A stretch of DNA of 64,000 nucleotides from Campylobacter hominis ATCC BAA-381 (GTDB lineage: Bacteria; Campylobacterota; Campylobacteria; Campylobacterales; Campylobacteraceae), in NCBI RefSeq assembly GCF_000017585.1, contig NC_009714.1, positions 682,001 through 746,000 of the forward strand. Direction: 5' to 3'. The notes beneath the pieces were generated by a model that had not been told where the DNA came from, made no database searches, and was given only the letters and a program-made list of their open reading frames with translations. Positions 53,450 through 62,933 of the stretch are shown in pieces. The translations under genes were made by a program, and so were the position numbers. Position 1 is the first letter of the stretch. Every line of letters begins with the position of its first letter.

Positions 53450-56400
53450 TTAAAAATGGAAGCCGACAGATACTGCGGCTCCTGCATTTTCTTGTGAATC
53501 ATAACTTGCACTGCCTTTTACTACCCATTTTCCATCATCACTCATTTTTGATAAGCCGATTGCCATAGCCGACTCACCGTCATAAAAACCGCCTCCTAAA
53601 CTGACCATTCCTTTTCCCGGAATTGTAGATTGTGGAAGATTTCCTATAGCCATAGCTGAGGCTGTTCCTGCGCGAGAATCTTTTTTGTATTCGTCAAGCT
53701 TTCCGTAAACATTGTTTAGTCCCGCTTTGAGTTGTCCTACAGTAGCTGCGTCTGAGTTTAGAACACCAGGAGCGACATTGCTTATAGTTCTTTCATGTCC
53801 AGGAGCTCCTACTGATACTGTGTTGCTTCTACCATTATCTTTCGATCCACCGGCTATAGAAACTGAGTTTTTACCAGTTGCTTTTGGTTTTTCTTTAGCC
53901 CAGTCATCTTTTTTATCACTTTCTTTTACTCCACTAGCACCAACAGCTATATTTTTTAATTGTCCCACAGTAGCAGCATCATCATCAGCTTCTCCATCGG
54001 CTACTTTTGTTATTTTATTACCACCATTATTAAGACCATCTTTGGTAAGTTTAACATCACCATTTTGAATAGTATCTTTTGTGATTTTAACATCATCTCC
54101 AACTTTTAAACCGTCTTCATCAAGTTTTGCGTTATTAAGTGTTATAGAACCATCTTTTAGATCTAAATTTTTTGAAAGCTTTATATCTAAATTTCCATCT
54201 TCTGTAGCTTTTGTTTTAATGTTTTTATCACCTTTTATAGTTAAAGTTTCGTTGCCATAAATATTATGCTTTCCCTCATCTCCTTTAAGTTTGTATTTTC
54301 CTAGTGTTTGATTTACTGTGCCATTTAAATTTGTTGTAAAGTTTTCTTGAAGTTCTTTAAGCTGACCCTCTGTAGCAGCTCTACTTACATCATCGGTTGT
54401 TCCATTCCACTTTGTATTGCTAAGACCTACTATATGCTGTCCTTTATCATCATTTTTAATAGTAATGCTTTTATTGTTATTTTCATTTGATAAAACTATT
54501 TCATTTTTTGAAATTTTAGCTTTTATTTTATCATCTCCAATTTCTATTGTTTCATTATTTATAGTAGTTTTATCTGCTACAGCATTACCATTTTTATCAT
54601 ATTTATTAAATTCAGCACTTTGTAAATCTTTAAGGTCTTTAGCTAGACTTATTTTTTTAGAGTTACTAGTAGTACCTTCTTGTTCAACTACTATGTTTTT
54701 ATTGTCTCCTTTTATATCAAAAATTTTACCATTTAGATTTTTTTGTATTTTTTCTAGATCGGTTTGTTTTGCAAAAGTTTTATCACTATAATCTTTTAAA
54801 GATTTAAGTTGAGCGACATTGACTGCATCGGTATCATTAGTTCCTGCTGCAACATTTGTGATTTGACGAGTTAATTCTGACAAATCATTACCTTTATTAT
54901 CCTTATATCCTTTAGCTCTACCAACCGATACTGCTCCTAGCCTACTTGTCCAAGCAGCAGTATCTTTATCATCATTTTTACCAACTCCAAAATATTTGCC
55001 CTCTTTACCTGCTTCAGTATCTGCTATAGAAAGTGCACCTAAAGCTACAGAGTTGTTTATATTTGCTTGTGATCCAACGCCTAAGGCTAGAGAATTTTTC
55101 TCTTTTGCTATTGAATGAGAGCCGATTGCGGTTGAAAAATCAGCTTGCGCTTTTGACTTTTCCCCTAAAGCAATTGATAAATTTCCTTTAGCATCTGTAT
55201 GATGACCTATTGCTATAGATGAGTATGCTCTAGAATAGTTTTGATTGCCTATTGCGATTGACTTTTCGCCAAGAGCTCTAGCTCTAGCACCTAAAGCTGT
55301 AGAGTGTTTTTCTGTTGCTGTTGCTTCTACTCCAATAGCTGTTGCTTCATCTTTTGAAGCTTCTGCTGAATGTCCTAAGGCATTTGATTCATAACCTGTT
55401 GCTTTTGCACTTTGACCTATAGCGACGCTTCTTGAAAATTTGCCGCTTCCATCTAATCCACTAGCTTCTGCATTACCACCTATTGCTATTGAGTCAAGTC
55501 CTTTTGCTTTTGAAAAATAACCTATAGACATAGATTTATCATATGCTTCTGCTTGATAACCCATAGATATTGAATTGTTTCCTATAGCTTTTGCTTTTTC
55601 TCCTATACTTATTGAATTTATAGAATCTGCGTTTGCATTATTGCCTACAGCAATTGCTGAATTACCTTTTGCTGTAGTATCTGGTCCAATGGCTATGGCA
55701 TAATCACCTGTGGCACCCTTATTATCAAAATTTCCTTTATCTTCTTTTGATTTTACAGAGAAATATTTTATATTACTATTTGTAGAGCTTGAATTTTCTA
55801 TGCCTTTAATCCATTGAGTTAAACTTGTATAGTCTCCACCTTTGCCATCTTTTGAGATATTAATATCATTAAATGTTGGAGTTTTAGCCATAAGTAAATT
55901 TATACTTCCATCTTTGTTAATTGAAGTGGCTAAGTTTTCGCTGCTTAGAAAATCATTTAAGTTCTTATTGCTACCTGTAAGTTTAAAGCCGCCACCTACT
56001 TTTATAATTCCACCAAGTTTATGAGAAACATCATTTCCCTTTGTTATATCTGTAGCATTATAATTAGCTCGTGTATGAAAGCCTTGATTGGCTAAAGACT
56101 TGATTTGAGCGACATTGACTGCATCGGTATCATTAGTTCCTGCTGCGACATTTGTGATTTGACGAGTAATATTGTTGGCTTTATCACCTACAGATACCGC
56201 TCCTGCTGTGCTTCTCCAAGCAGAGTCTGTTTCTTTGCTTGGATTGTTAGTTGCAAAGTCAAGGCCTGTAACTCCACGACCTGTGCTCGCTACTGATCTT
56301 GCACCAAGTGCAACAGAGTTATTTTCTTGCGCACTGGCTTGATAGCCCAAAGCTATAGAATTGTCATTTGAAGCTTTAGCCTCATGTCCTACTGATATGC

Positions 56401-57964
56401 CATAACTTCCTTGAGTATTTGATTTTGTCCCAAGTGATATTGCATGGTCCTTGGCTGCCATAGATCCATATCCTAAAGCTAAAGAGCTTGAACCTAAGGA
56501 TTCAGAATTATATCCTATAGCGATATTATTTTGGTTTGAATTTTTAAGCTTATATTTTCCATTATCTTTTTTGTAGTATTGTTTATAAGTATCAGCTAAT
56601 GAGTTATATCTACTCTCATCAAGCTCTTCTTCAAGACCTGCTTTAGCCTCATATCCTACTGAGACTGATTTTTCTGAGCGTGCTTTAGCCTCATATCCTA
56701 CTGAGACTGATCTTTCTGAGCGTGCCAAAGCTCCATATCCTACGGCAGTGCTATAGTTAGCCATGGCTTTCGCCTTGCTTCCTAGGGCTGTGGAATCATT
56801 CCAAAGAGCCTTAGAACCATAACCTAAAGAAACTGCATTAGAACTCATAGATTCTGCACCAATTCCTATAGCAACAGATCTAATAGAAGTTGCTAATGAG
56901 TAGGTACCTATAGCTATATTGCCTCGATCACTTTCAATATCAAAAGGTTTTAGTTTATACCCGTTTCCATCTTTTACATAATAATTCTTTTGTAATCTGC
57001 CATCTAACTCATCATACTCTGACTGGGTTAGCTTTTCACTTAAGCCAGCTCTTGCAAACTCTCCTATTGATATAGAGCTATATGCAGAGGTATATGTATT
57101 TTTATCTCTGCCGTATGTAACTGCGTTACTTCCAATAGCTACTGAATCATTAGCGTAACTTCTAGCCTGATGACCTATAGCGCTTGAATACCTTCCTTTA
57201 GAATATGCAGCTTCGCCTATGGCACTGGATTGGTTTAAAGATTGTGCCCCAAATCCTATAGCATTGGAATGCGTACTAGCATTAGCCTTTTTTCCTATAG
57301 CATTAGCAAATTCTCCAGAGGCTATTGCTTCCCAACCTATAGCAGTGGATCCTTGCTCACTTCCTGTGACTTTAGCACCTTGTCCTAATGCGATACTAAC
57401 TCGCCCCTCTGCTGTTGCCCCATATCCAATACCAACACTATGTTCACCAAGCGCTTTTGCAAAACTTCCAAAAGCAGAAGATTCTAACCCTGTAGCTTTT
57501 GAGTTTTGTCCAACTGCTACTGAGTGGTCTTTTCCTGAAGAATCTGCACCAAATCCTATAGCAATAGAGTGCTGTCGTTCTGCCTTTGAGTTGCTACCTA
57601 AAGCTATAGCCATGTGTCCAGTCGCTCGTGCATCATTTCCAATAGCAATATTTCCCTCTCCAGGACCAGATACGCTTGGATCTCGCTTAGCCCGAGCACG
57701 TACTCCTATAGCAATGCCACCCCCACCTGGCTTTGTATCATCAGCATATGCACCATCTCCAAATGCTATGCTTATATCATTAAAATTTGATAATACTAAG
57801 ATTTCAGACTCATTTACTGGATTATAACCAATTTTAGTTCTATATGTTCCAGAGTAAGTTCTTTCAACTTCAAATAATTTACCATCTCGTATGGTATATA
57901 AACTGCTTGCAAACAAAGCATTTGCAGCGCAAATGCTTATCATCATAGATAAAATTTTTCTCAT
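53450..57964 (-). CDS. Trimeric autotransporter adhesin (YadA-like)
   Basis: 1,504 residues from ATG 57964, chosen over an upstream ATG at 58000 because AAGGAG lies about 8 bp before it and a signal peptide follows (MRKILSMMISICAANALFA). The passenger is two long arrays of 14-residue YadA head repeats (consensus S-x-A-I-G-x-x-A-x-A-x-G) separated by neck/insert modules. The two arrays each end in GTNDTDAVNVAQ-type necks. A stalk with coiled-coil neck segments and the C-terminal YadA anchor follows (VSLGGGFYDGESAMAIG to VSVGFHF). It is an outer-membrane adhesin. The size and repeats suggest length variation between strains. Confidence 0.95.
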   Translation of the reverse strand: MRKILSMMISICAANALFASSLYTIRDGKLFEVERTYSGTYRTKIGYNPVNESEILVLSNFNDISIAFGDGAYADDTKPGGGGIAIGVRARAKRDPSVSGPGEGNIAIGNDARATGHMAIALGSNSKAERQHSIAIGFGADSSGKDHSVAVGQNSKATGLESSAFGSFAKALGEHSVGIGYGATAEGRVSIALGQGAKVTGSEQGSTAIGWEAIASGEFANAIGKKANASTHSNAIGFGAQSLNQSSAIGEAAYSKGRYSSAIGHQARSYANDSVAIGSNAVTYGRDKNTYTSAYSSISIGEFARAGLSEKLTQSEYDELDGRLQKNYYVKDGNGYKLKPFDIESDRGNIAIGTYSLATSIRSVAIGIGAESMSSNAVSLGYGSKALWNDSTALGSKAKAMANYSTAVGYGALARSERSVSVGYEAKARSEKSVSVGYEAKAGLEEELDESRYNSLADTYKQYYKKDNGKYKLKNSNQNNIAIGYNSESLGSSSLALGYGSMAAKDHAISLGTKSNTQGSYGISVGHEAKASNDNSIALGYQASAQENNSVALGARSVASTGRGVTGLDFATNNPSKETDSAWRSTAGAVSVGDKANNITRQITNVAAGTNDTDAVNVAQIKSLANQGFHTRANYNATDITKGNDVSHKLGGIIKVGGGFKLTGSNKNLNDFLSSENLATSINKDGSINLLMAKTPTFNDINISKDGKGGDYTSLTQWIKGIENSSSTNSNIKYFSVKSKEDKGNFDNKGATGDYAIAIGPDTTAKGNSAIAVGNNANADSINSISIGEKAKAIGNNSISMGYQAEAYDKSMSIGYFSKAKGLDSIAIGGNAEASGLDGSGKFSRSVAIGQSAKATGYESNALGHSAEASKDEATAIGVEATATEKHSTALGARARALGEKSIAIGNQNYSRAYSSIAIGHHTDAKGNLSIALGEKSKAQADFSTAIGSHSIAKEKNSLALGVGSQANINNSVALGALSIADTEAGKEGKYFGVGKNDDKDTAAWTSRLGAVSVGRAKGYKDNKGNDLSELTRQITNVAAGTNDTDAVNVAQLKSLKDYSDKTFAKQTDLEKIQKNLNGKIFDIKGDNKNIVVEQEGTTSNSKKISLAKDLKDLQSAEFNKYDKNGNAVADKTTINNETIEIGDDKIKAKISKNEIVLSNENNNKSITIKNDDKGQHIVGLSNTKWNGTTDDVSRAATEGQLKELQENFTTNLNGTVNQTLGKYKLKGDEGKHNIYGNETLTIKGDKNIKTKATEDGNLDIKLSKNLDLKDGSITLNNAKLDEDGLKVGDDVKITKDTIQNGDVKLTKDGLNNGGNKITKVADGEADDDAATVGQLKNIAVGASGVKESDKKDDWAKEKPKATGKNSVSIAGGSKDNGRSNTVSVGAPGHERTISNVAPGVLNSDAATVGQLKAGLNNVYGKLDEYKKDSRAGTASAMAIGNLPQSTIPGKGMVSLGGGFYDGESAMAIGLSKMSDDGKWVVKGSASYDSQENAGAAVSVGFHF
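56641..56724 (-). repeat. 42-bp tandem repeat in the adhesin head
   Basis: Two units (56641-56682 and 56683-56724) differing at one base. Each encodes 14 residues of head (SVSVGYEAKARSE-type), the most recent duplication in the array. Confidence 0.9.
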
Positions 57965-58000
57965 AAAAAATAACTCCTTATTTTTTTCATATAATACCAT

Positions 58001-58396
58001 AAAATTTTTTAAAAAATAACTTTTGTAACTAAAAATTTTTGTAAATAATTTTTTTATATAAGTTAGTTTTTTATTTATTTTAATGAAATTTAATGAATTA
58101 TAAAATTTTATAATTATTTTTATTTAACTGAAAAACTTATAATTTTTAAATTAGTTTAAATATTTAATCAGTATTTTTTAATTATTATATATTGTTAGCT
58201 TTTGTAAATTTAAAATACATTAAAATTTTTTAATTTATTAACTCATAGTTTAAGATTATTTTCTTGGATATTTAAAATTTAGTTGTAATGATTTTAATCA
58301 GGTAATGTAAATTTAAACGCTGATATTTTTAAAGTAGTGTAGGTAATTTTTTTTTGATTATTTTAATTTTTATAGCTGATGTATTAAAATATGTAG
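58001..58396. other. AT-rich region upstream of the adhesin
   Basis: Almost pure A/T with no supported gene. It must contain the adhesin promoter, but no single -10 box stands out. Confidence 0.4.
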
Positions 58397-58483
58397 TGGT
58401 GCCCGGAGCCGGAATTGAACCGGCACGAAGTTGCCTTCGCCAGATTTTGAGTCTGGTGCGTCTACCAATTTCACCACCCGGGC
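58397..58483 (-). tRNA. tRNA-Leu (CAA)
   Basis: 87 nt including CCA. The acceptor GCCCGGG/TCCGGGC pairs, a long variable arm (GAAGGCAACTTC) marks tRNA-Leu, and the anticodon loop is CTCAAAA. Confidence 0.95.
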
Positions 58484-58552
58484 GCAATAAATCATATAAA
58501 ATTTTGTTAAAAGATGGAATTATAACTAAAAAATTTTAAAATTTGATTAAAA

Positions 58553-58578
58553 TAAAAAAAGCCCCAAAATTTTGGGGC
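58553..58578 (-). terminator. Terminator of the HU gene
   Basis: GCCCCAAAATTTTGGGGC (58561-58578) forms a GC-rich hairpin. On the minus strand it is followed by a run of seven T. Confidence 0.93.
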
Positions 58579-58596
58579 AATAATAATTTTAAAAGA

Positions 58597-58920
58597 TTAT
58601 TTCTTTTTGCATTTTCCGCTTTTGCAAGATTTGCTACCTTTTGCAGCTTCAGCAACAGCTTCTTTAAGTTGTTTACCAACTTTAAATTTTACAACTTTTG
58701 TAGCAGGTGATTTGTAAGTTCTGTTTGTACCTGGAACTTTACCTTCTCTTGCTGCACGCTCAGCCAAGCCGAAAGAGCCGAAACCGATGAAACTGATAGA
58801 ATCACCTTTCACAAGAACATCTGAAATAACTTCCAATGCTGAATCTACAACTTCTGTTGCAACTTTTTTTGTTGAGCCGGTTTTCTCGGCTACTGCTTGA
58901 ATGAATTCTGCTTTTTTCAT
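58597..58920 (-). CDS. hup: Nucleoid-associated protein HU
   Basis: 107 residues: MKKAEFIQAVAEKTG start, GFGSFGLAERAAREGKVPGTN DNA-binding arm and FKVGKQLKEAV. It compacts and bends DNA as a dimer. The C-terminus extends beyond the usual HU end by about 16 residues (GSKSCKSGKCKKK), with a Cys pair and many Lys. RBS AAGGAT. -10 TATAAT at 58954-58959 (minus). Confidence 0.96.
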   Translation of the reverse strand: MKKAEFIQAVAEKTGSTKKVATEVVDSALEVISDVLVKGDSISFIGFGSFGLAERAAREGKVPGTNRTYKSPATKVVKFKVGKQLKEAVAEAAKGSKSCKSGKCKKK

Positions 58921-58953
58921 TCTAAATCCTTTGTATTAAAGTTTTGTAATGCC

Positions 58954-58959
58954 ATTATA
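58954..58959 (-). promoter_or_regulatory. -10 box of the HU gene
   Basis: TATAAT on the minus strand, about 34 bp before the ATG. Confidence 0.6.
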
Positions 58960-59071
58960 AAATATTTTTAACAAAAAAACAATACTTTTTTGCCTGAAAT
59001 TCGCACTTTTATAATAAATTTTACAAAATTTTATTAAATTTGGTGAAATTTCAGCTTAAAATTTTATAAAT

Positions 59072-59809
59072 TTATATAATTTTATATAATATTTCGGTTC
59101 GGTTCTGTATTTTATGAATTTCTATAAGTTTTAAATCCGTAAAATTAAAAGCTATAATTTTTTTATTGTTATCGAGTTGATTTTGTGCGATTTCTTTTAA
59201 AATTTTACCTCTGAAATATTTTGCAAAATGGCTGATTACCTTTCCATTTTTAATAAATTTCATAGTTAAATACTCTTTTTTAATATCATAAAATTTATTA
59301 TAAAATCCTGCTCTTAAATCAAGTATATCATCATTTTCGATAAATTTATCAATGTTTTCGCTAAAATTTTGTTTATAAAAATTTTCTATATTTATATCGC
59401 AAAATTTTTCACCTTGTTTAAGTTTATAGTTCGGTATGGCATTTTCGGCAAGAATCGGGCCGAAAAGATTTGAAAAAATTATTACGTTTTTATCTATGAA
59501 ATTTTGTGCTTGTTTATTTAAAGAGCGATATTGCAGAGCTTTATAAGCTACACCGTTATAGCGCAAAATCGCTTTTATCGTGCCTAATTTAAAAATTTCA
59601 TTTTTGTAGTGCAAAATTTCAGTTTCTTTTTTTAAGCCAAAAACACGTGAAAGTTCTGTTATAGCGGCATTTTGCACAAAATTATCATAAAGTTTTAAAA
59701 TTTCAAAGCGTTTTTTATAAAGTTCATTAAAAATAAAATTTTTATAATTTATAGGTGGCAAGTCGGAAAGAGAAATTTTATCTTCCGCCGGACTGAAAAG
59801 AATCTTCAT
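59072..59809 (-). CDS. yaaA: Peroxide-stress/DNA-binding protein YaaA (UPF0246)
   Basis: 245 residues from ATG 59809. A longer frame to 59875 would run into the tRNA-Arg gene, and the family begins with MKILFSPAE as here. Family features are FLNLFGPILAENAIPNYKLKQGE-like and a C-terminal YFRGKILKEIA. It reduces iron-driven oxidative DNA damage in E. coli. It lies 17 bp from tRNA-Arg and could be co-transcribed with it. Confidence 0.88.
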   Translation of the reverse strand: MKILFSPAEDKISLSDLPPINYKNFIFNELYKKRFEILKLYDNFVQNAAITELSRVFGLKKETEILHYKNEIFKLGTIKAILRYNGVAYKALQYRSLNKQAQNFIDKNVIIFSNLFGPILAENAIPNYKLKQGEKFCDINIENFYKQNFSENIDKFIENDDILDLRAGFYNKFYDIKKEYLTMKFIKNGKVISHFAKYFRGKILKEIAQNQLDNNKKIIAFNFTDLKLIEIHKIQNRTEILYKII

Positions 59810-59826
59810 AAGATTTTCCAAAAAAG

Positions 59827-59903
59827 TGGTGCGCCCGGAGGAATTCGAATCCCCGGCCTTTTGAACCGCAATCAAATGCTCTATCCAGCTGAGCTACGAG
59901 CGC
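59827..59903 (-). tRNA. tRNA-Arg (GCG)
   Basis: 77 nt including CCA. The acceptor GCGCTCG pairs with CGGGCGC-like 3' strand, D arm GCTCAGCTGGATAGAGC, T loop TTCGAAT. The anticodon stem TTTGA/TCAAA encloses TTGCGGT, giving GCG. Most bacteria read CGN Arg codons with an ACG (inosine) anticodon, so this is less usual. Confidence 0.9.
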
Positions 59904-60032
59904 ACAAAATAAAATGTGCATTCTACACAAGTTTTCCTTAAAATAAGCAAAAATATAAATTTTTTTAAATTTAAACTTTTCATAACTAGAATTATATTAT
60001 CATTACATTAAAATTTTTAGAAAAGGGCTGAA

Positions 60033-61475
60033 ATGATCCATAAAATTCTTATCGCAAATCGCGGTGAAATCGCGGTTAGAGTTATTAGAGCGTGTAGAGA
60101 TCTGCACTTAAAAAGTGTAGCTATTTACACAAAACCGGATGCTGACTGTCTGCATGTAAAAATTGCAGATGAAGCTTATGAAGTCGGTGCGGAACCATTG
60201 AAAGGTTATCTAGATCCTAAAATCATCGTAGAAACAGCAAAAAAATGTGGAGCCGATGCGATTCATCCGGGATATGGATTTTTGAGCGAAAATTACGATT
60301 TTGCAAAAGAGGTTGAAGATGCAGGACTTACTTTTATAGGTCCAAGACCCGATGTAATTCGCAAAATGGGAAATAAAAATATAGCAAGATATTTGATGAG
60401 AAAAAATGGAATTCCGATAGTTCCGGGAACTGAAAAATTAAATAATGAAACTATGGATAAAATAAAAGAGTATGCTCGTAAAATCGGTTATCCTGTTATT
60501 TTAAAGGCAAGCGGCGGCGGTGGTGGTCGCGGAATTCGTGAAGTTTGGGATGAAAAGGATATGGAAAGTTCTTTTGAAGCTTGTAAAAGAGAAGCCAAAA
60601 CATTTTTTAATAATGATGAAGTTTTTATGGAAAAACTTATCGTAAAACCTCGCCATATAGAATTTCAAATATTAGGTGATAATTACGGAAATATAATTCA
60701 CCTTTGCGAGCGTGACTGCTCTATACAAAGACGACATCAAAAAATAATTGAAATTGCGCCTTGCCCAAGTATAAGCGATAATCTAAGAAAAGTAATGGGT
60801 GTAACCGCCGTGGCCGCTGCAAAAGCCGTGGGATACTCAAATGCAGGAACAGTTGAATTTTTGCTTGATGATAATAACGATTTTTATTTTATGGAAATGA
60901 ATACAAGAATTCAAGTAGAACATGGTGTAACCGAAGAAATTACCGGAACAGATTTGGTTGTAAGACAAATAAGAATTGCAAGCGGTGAAATTTTGGAACT
61001 TGAACAAAGTGATATCAAACCGCACGGATTTGCGATAGAAGCTCGTATAACAGCTGAAAATGTTTGGAAAAATTTTATTCCTACTCCAGGAACGATAACA
61101 GGATATTATCCGGCTCTTGGTCCATCAGTGCGAGTTGATAGTCATATTTATAAAGATTATAAAATTCCGCCGTTTTATGATTCACTTCTTGCAAAACTTA
61201 TCGTAAAAAGTACAGGATATGATTTGGTTGTAAATAAGCTGGAGCGTGCACTTAAAGAATTTAAAATCGAAGGCGTACAAACAATTATTCCGTTTTTGCT
61301 TGCTATCAGCAAAAGCAGAGAGTTCAGACGCGGTTTTTTTGATACAAGTTATGTGGAGTCGAATTTACAAAAAATACTTGACGCAACGAACGATCCGATG
61401 AATCCGCAAAAAAAAGATGATGAAGTAGTAGCTGCCGTTTCCGCGGTAATGCAAATGATAAATGAGAAAAAATAA
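60033..61475 (+). CDS. accC: Biotin carboxylase subunit of acetyl-CoA carboxylase
   Basis: 480 residues. The biotin-carboxylase N-terminal domain (ILIANRGEIAVRVIRACRD) is followed by an ATP-grasp with KASGGGGGRGIREVW and catalytic FMEMNTRIQVEHGVTEE, then the C-terminal domain. The last about 35 residues, beyond the usual AccC end, are less conserved. It carboxylates biotin on AccB for malonyl-CoA synthesis. RBS AAAAGGGCTG. A -10 candidate TATATTAT is at 59993-60000. The ATP-grasp motifs argue for AccC, though pyruvate carboxylase subunit A is similar. Confidence 0.9.
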   Translation: MIHKILIANRGEIAVRVIRACRDLHLKSVAIYTKPDADCLHVKIADEAYEVGAEPLKGYLDPKIIVETAKKCGADAIHPGYGFLSENYDFAKEVEDAGLTFIGPRPDVIRKMGNKNIARYLMRKNGIPIVPGTEKLNNETMDKIKEYARKIGYPVILKASGGGGGRGIREVWDEKDMESSFEACKREAKTFFNNDEVFMEKLIVKPRHIEFQILGDNYGNIIHLCERDCSIQRRHQKIIEIAPCPSISDNLRKVMGVTAVAAAKAVGYSNAGTVEFLLDDNNDFYFMEMNTRIQVEHGVTEEITGTDLVVRQIRIASGEILELEQSDIKPHGFAIEARITAENVWKNFIPTPGTITGYYPALGPSVRVDSHIYKDYKIPPFYDSLLAKLIVKSTGYDLVVNKLERALKEFKIEGVQTIIPFLLAISKSREFRRGFFDTSYVESNLQKILDATNDPMNPQKKDDEVVAAVSAVMQMINEKK

Positions 61476-61717
61476 TGAATGATTTTTTTGACAGTTTAAA
61501 AGATATAAAAAAAGAGCTTGAAAAAGATAAAAAGCCGAAAAAAACAAAATCGCAGGTTACTAAACTTGAAAATTTCGATATCAGCGAAGATGAAAAAGTT
61601 GAGTTTAAAAGCGAATTCGATTTACAAAAAGAGAGTATCACATCACGTGAAAAGCGCCTGCAAAATGAATTTTTAGCTTATATAAAAGGCGAAAATATTA
61701 AAAAGATTGATAATTGA
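61475..61717 (+). CDS. Small charged protein downstream of accC
   Basis: 80 residues, mostly Lys, Glu and Asp, predicted helical (MNDFFDSLKDIKKELEKDKK start). Its stop precedes the next gene by 18 bp, and its start overlaps accC by 1 bp (TAATG). No known motif. Co-translation with accC suggests it is a real gene, but its role is unknown. Confidence 0.6.
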   Translation: MNDFFDSLKDIKKELEKDKKPKKTKSQVTKLENFDISEDEKVEFKSEFDLQKESITSREKRLQNEFLAYIKGENIKKIDN

Positions 61718-61735
61718 TATAATTGGAGGAAATTA

Positions 61736-62824
61736 ATGAGAATATTTATTGTTTTAATTGCTTTTTGTTTGTCGGCTTTTTGCGAAAATTTTGAAAGTAA
61801 CAGTTCTTCGCAAGAGAGATTTGAAGTACAAAAAACAAAAAGTTGGGGTGAACATTTACTAAAAGGCAAAAAACCGCCGCTTAATGAATATGCAGCTTTT
61901 TATTTCAGCACCGATTCGCCTGATAAAGTATATATTCAAAGTGTGAAAGATGTTACTGTTCGTTATGCTTTTAATGAATTTAAAGGCATTGATTCTTCTA
62001 AATTTGCGGCATTTTGGGCAGGTGAGTTTGAATTTAAGGAAGACACTTTAAAAAGATTGGTTTTTAACGATTCTGTGAAAGATTTGAGAATTTTTATAGA
62101 TGGAAATATTATATTTGACAGCACTGAAAATATGAGCAAAAAAGATCTTACATATAACTTTACAAAAGGCAATCATACAATAGAAATAGAAATGATGAAC
62201 CATTGGCATACGGTTGATTTTTATTTCGCATTGCGAGATATGGTGAAATATTTTTCTCAAAACGATATTGCGGAAAAAATTAATAAAAAATGGAAAAATT
62301 TTGAAATTTTCAGCGTTTCTGTTTATGAAAGCAGCGAATTTGATAGAAAAATTGTTCTTAATTTGGATCAAAAATATAAAAAGCCTGTTTTGTTACTTTT
62401 ATCATCTTACAATAGTGCTGATTTTCAAATTTTAAATCCTTATGATAATAAATTAGCATTTATAGTTTTTAATAAAGATAGTCGTGTATTGTATGATAAA
62501 AAAGATGGCGAAATTTTTTATTCGGATGATAAAAGACTTCCTTATAGTTATAAAGTTGAAGATTGTTATTGCATATCGAGAATGGGTTTGCATTGTTCTA
62601 AAAACAGCGACATAATAAATGTTAATGAAAAAATTAAAAAAATTTACGGTGTAGGACTTAGCGGCATAAGCCATAAATATTCTGCAGCTTCTTTTAAAAT
62701 TCCTGAAAAAATTTATAATCAGGATTTGATAGATGAAGTAATGGATGCAAGACAAAAAATGGAAAAATTAAAAATAGATTGTCAAAAAGAACAAAGCTCA
62801 AATTTTAATGATGTTTTTAAATAA
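61736..62824 (+). CDS. Exported protein of unknown function with PA14-like segment
   Basis: 362 residues with a signal peptide (MRIFIVLIAFCLSAFCE). Residues about 75-165 (WAGEFEFKEDTLKRL, VKDLRIFIDGNIIFDS, FTKGNHTIEIEMMN) have the strand pattern of PA14-like carbohydrate-binding folds, though this is a weak resemblance. A Cys pair (DCYCISRMGLHC) is further on. RBS GGAGGAAATTA supports ATG 61736. It follows the accC-small protein pair in the same direction, and strong hairpins follow it. Confidence 0.65.
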   Translation: MRIFIVLIAFCLSAFCENFESNSSSQERFEVQKTKSWGEHLLKGKKPPLNEYAAFYFSTDSPDKVYIQSVKDVTVRYAFNEFKGIDSSKFAAFWAGEFEFKEDTLKRLVFNDSVKDLRIFIDGNIIFDSTENMSKKDLTYNFTKGNHTIEIEMMNHWHTVDFYFALRDMVKYFSQNDIAEKINKKWKNFEIFSVSVYESSEFDRKIVLNLDQKYKKPVLLLLSSYNSADFQILNPYDNKLAFIVFNKDSRVLYDKKDGEIFYSDDKRLPYSYKVEDCYCISRMGLHCSKNSDIINVNEKIKKIYGVGLSGISHKYSAASFKIPEKIYNQDLIDEVMDARQKMEKLKIDCQKEQSSNFNDVFK

Positions 62825-62840
62825 AATATTAAAAAATAAA

Positions 62841-62878
62841 AGTCTATTTGATTTATAAATCAAATAGACTGATTTTTA
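62841..62878 (+). terminator. Terminator, 30-bp perfect palindrome
   Basis: 62841-62855 and 62856-62870 are exact reverse complements (AGTCTATTTGATTTA), followed by GATTTTTAAA. It ends the accC operon. Confidence 0.85.
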
Positions 62879-62903
62879 AAATTTCAGTTGTTTTTTTGAT
62901 TTC

Positions 62904-62933
62904 TTTTATTTCAGTGGTATCGCTGAAATAAAA
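62904..62933 (+). terminator. Second hairpin downstream
   Basis: TTTTATTTCAG (62904-62914) pairs with CTGAAATAAAA (62923-62933). It may act with the palindrome just upstream, or end a transcript from the opposite strand. Confidence 0.45.

Noticed and set aside
57219-57827. 202-codon plus-strand frame within the adhesin
   Set aside because: It is the antisense of YadA head repeats; the repetitive Ala/Pro/Ile pattern follows from the repeat DNA.
53450-57964. CRISPR-like array, because of the regular repeats
   Set aside because: Repeats are in-frame 42-bp coding units that vary between copies, with no conserved repeat and unique spacer pattern.
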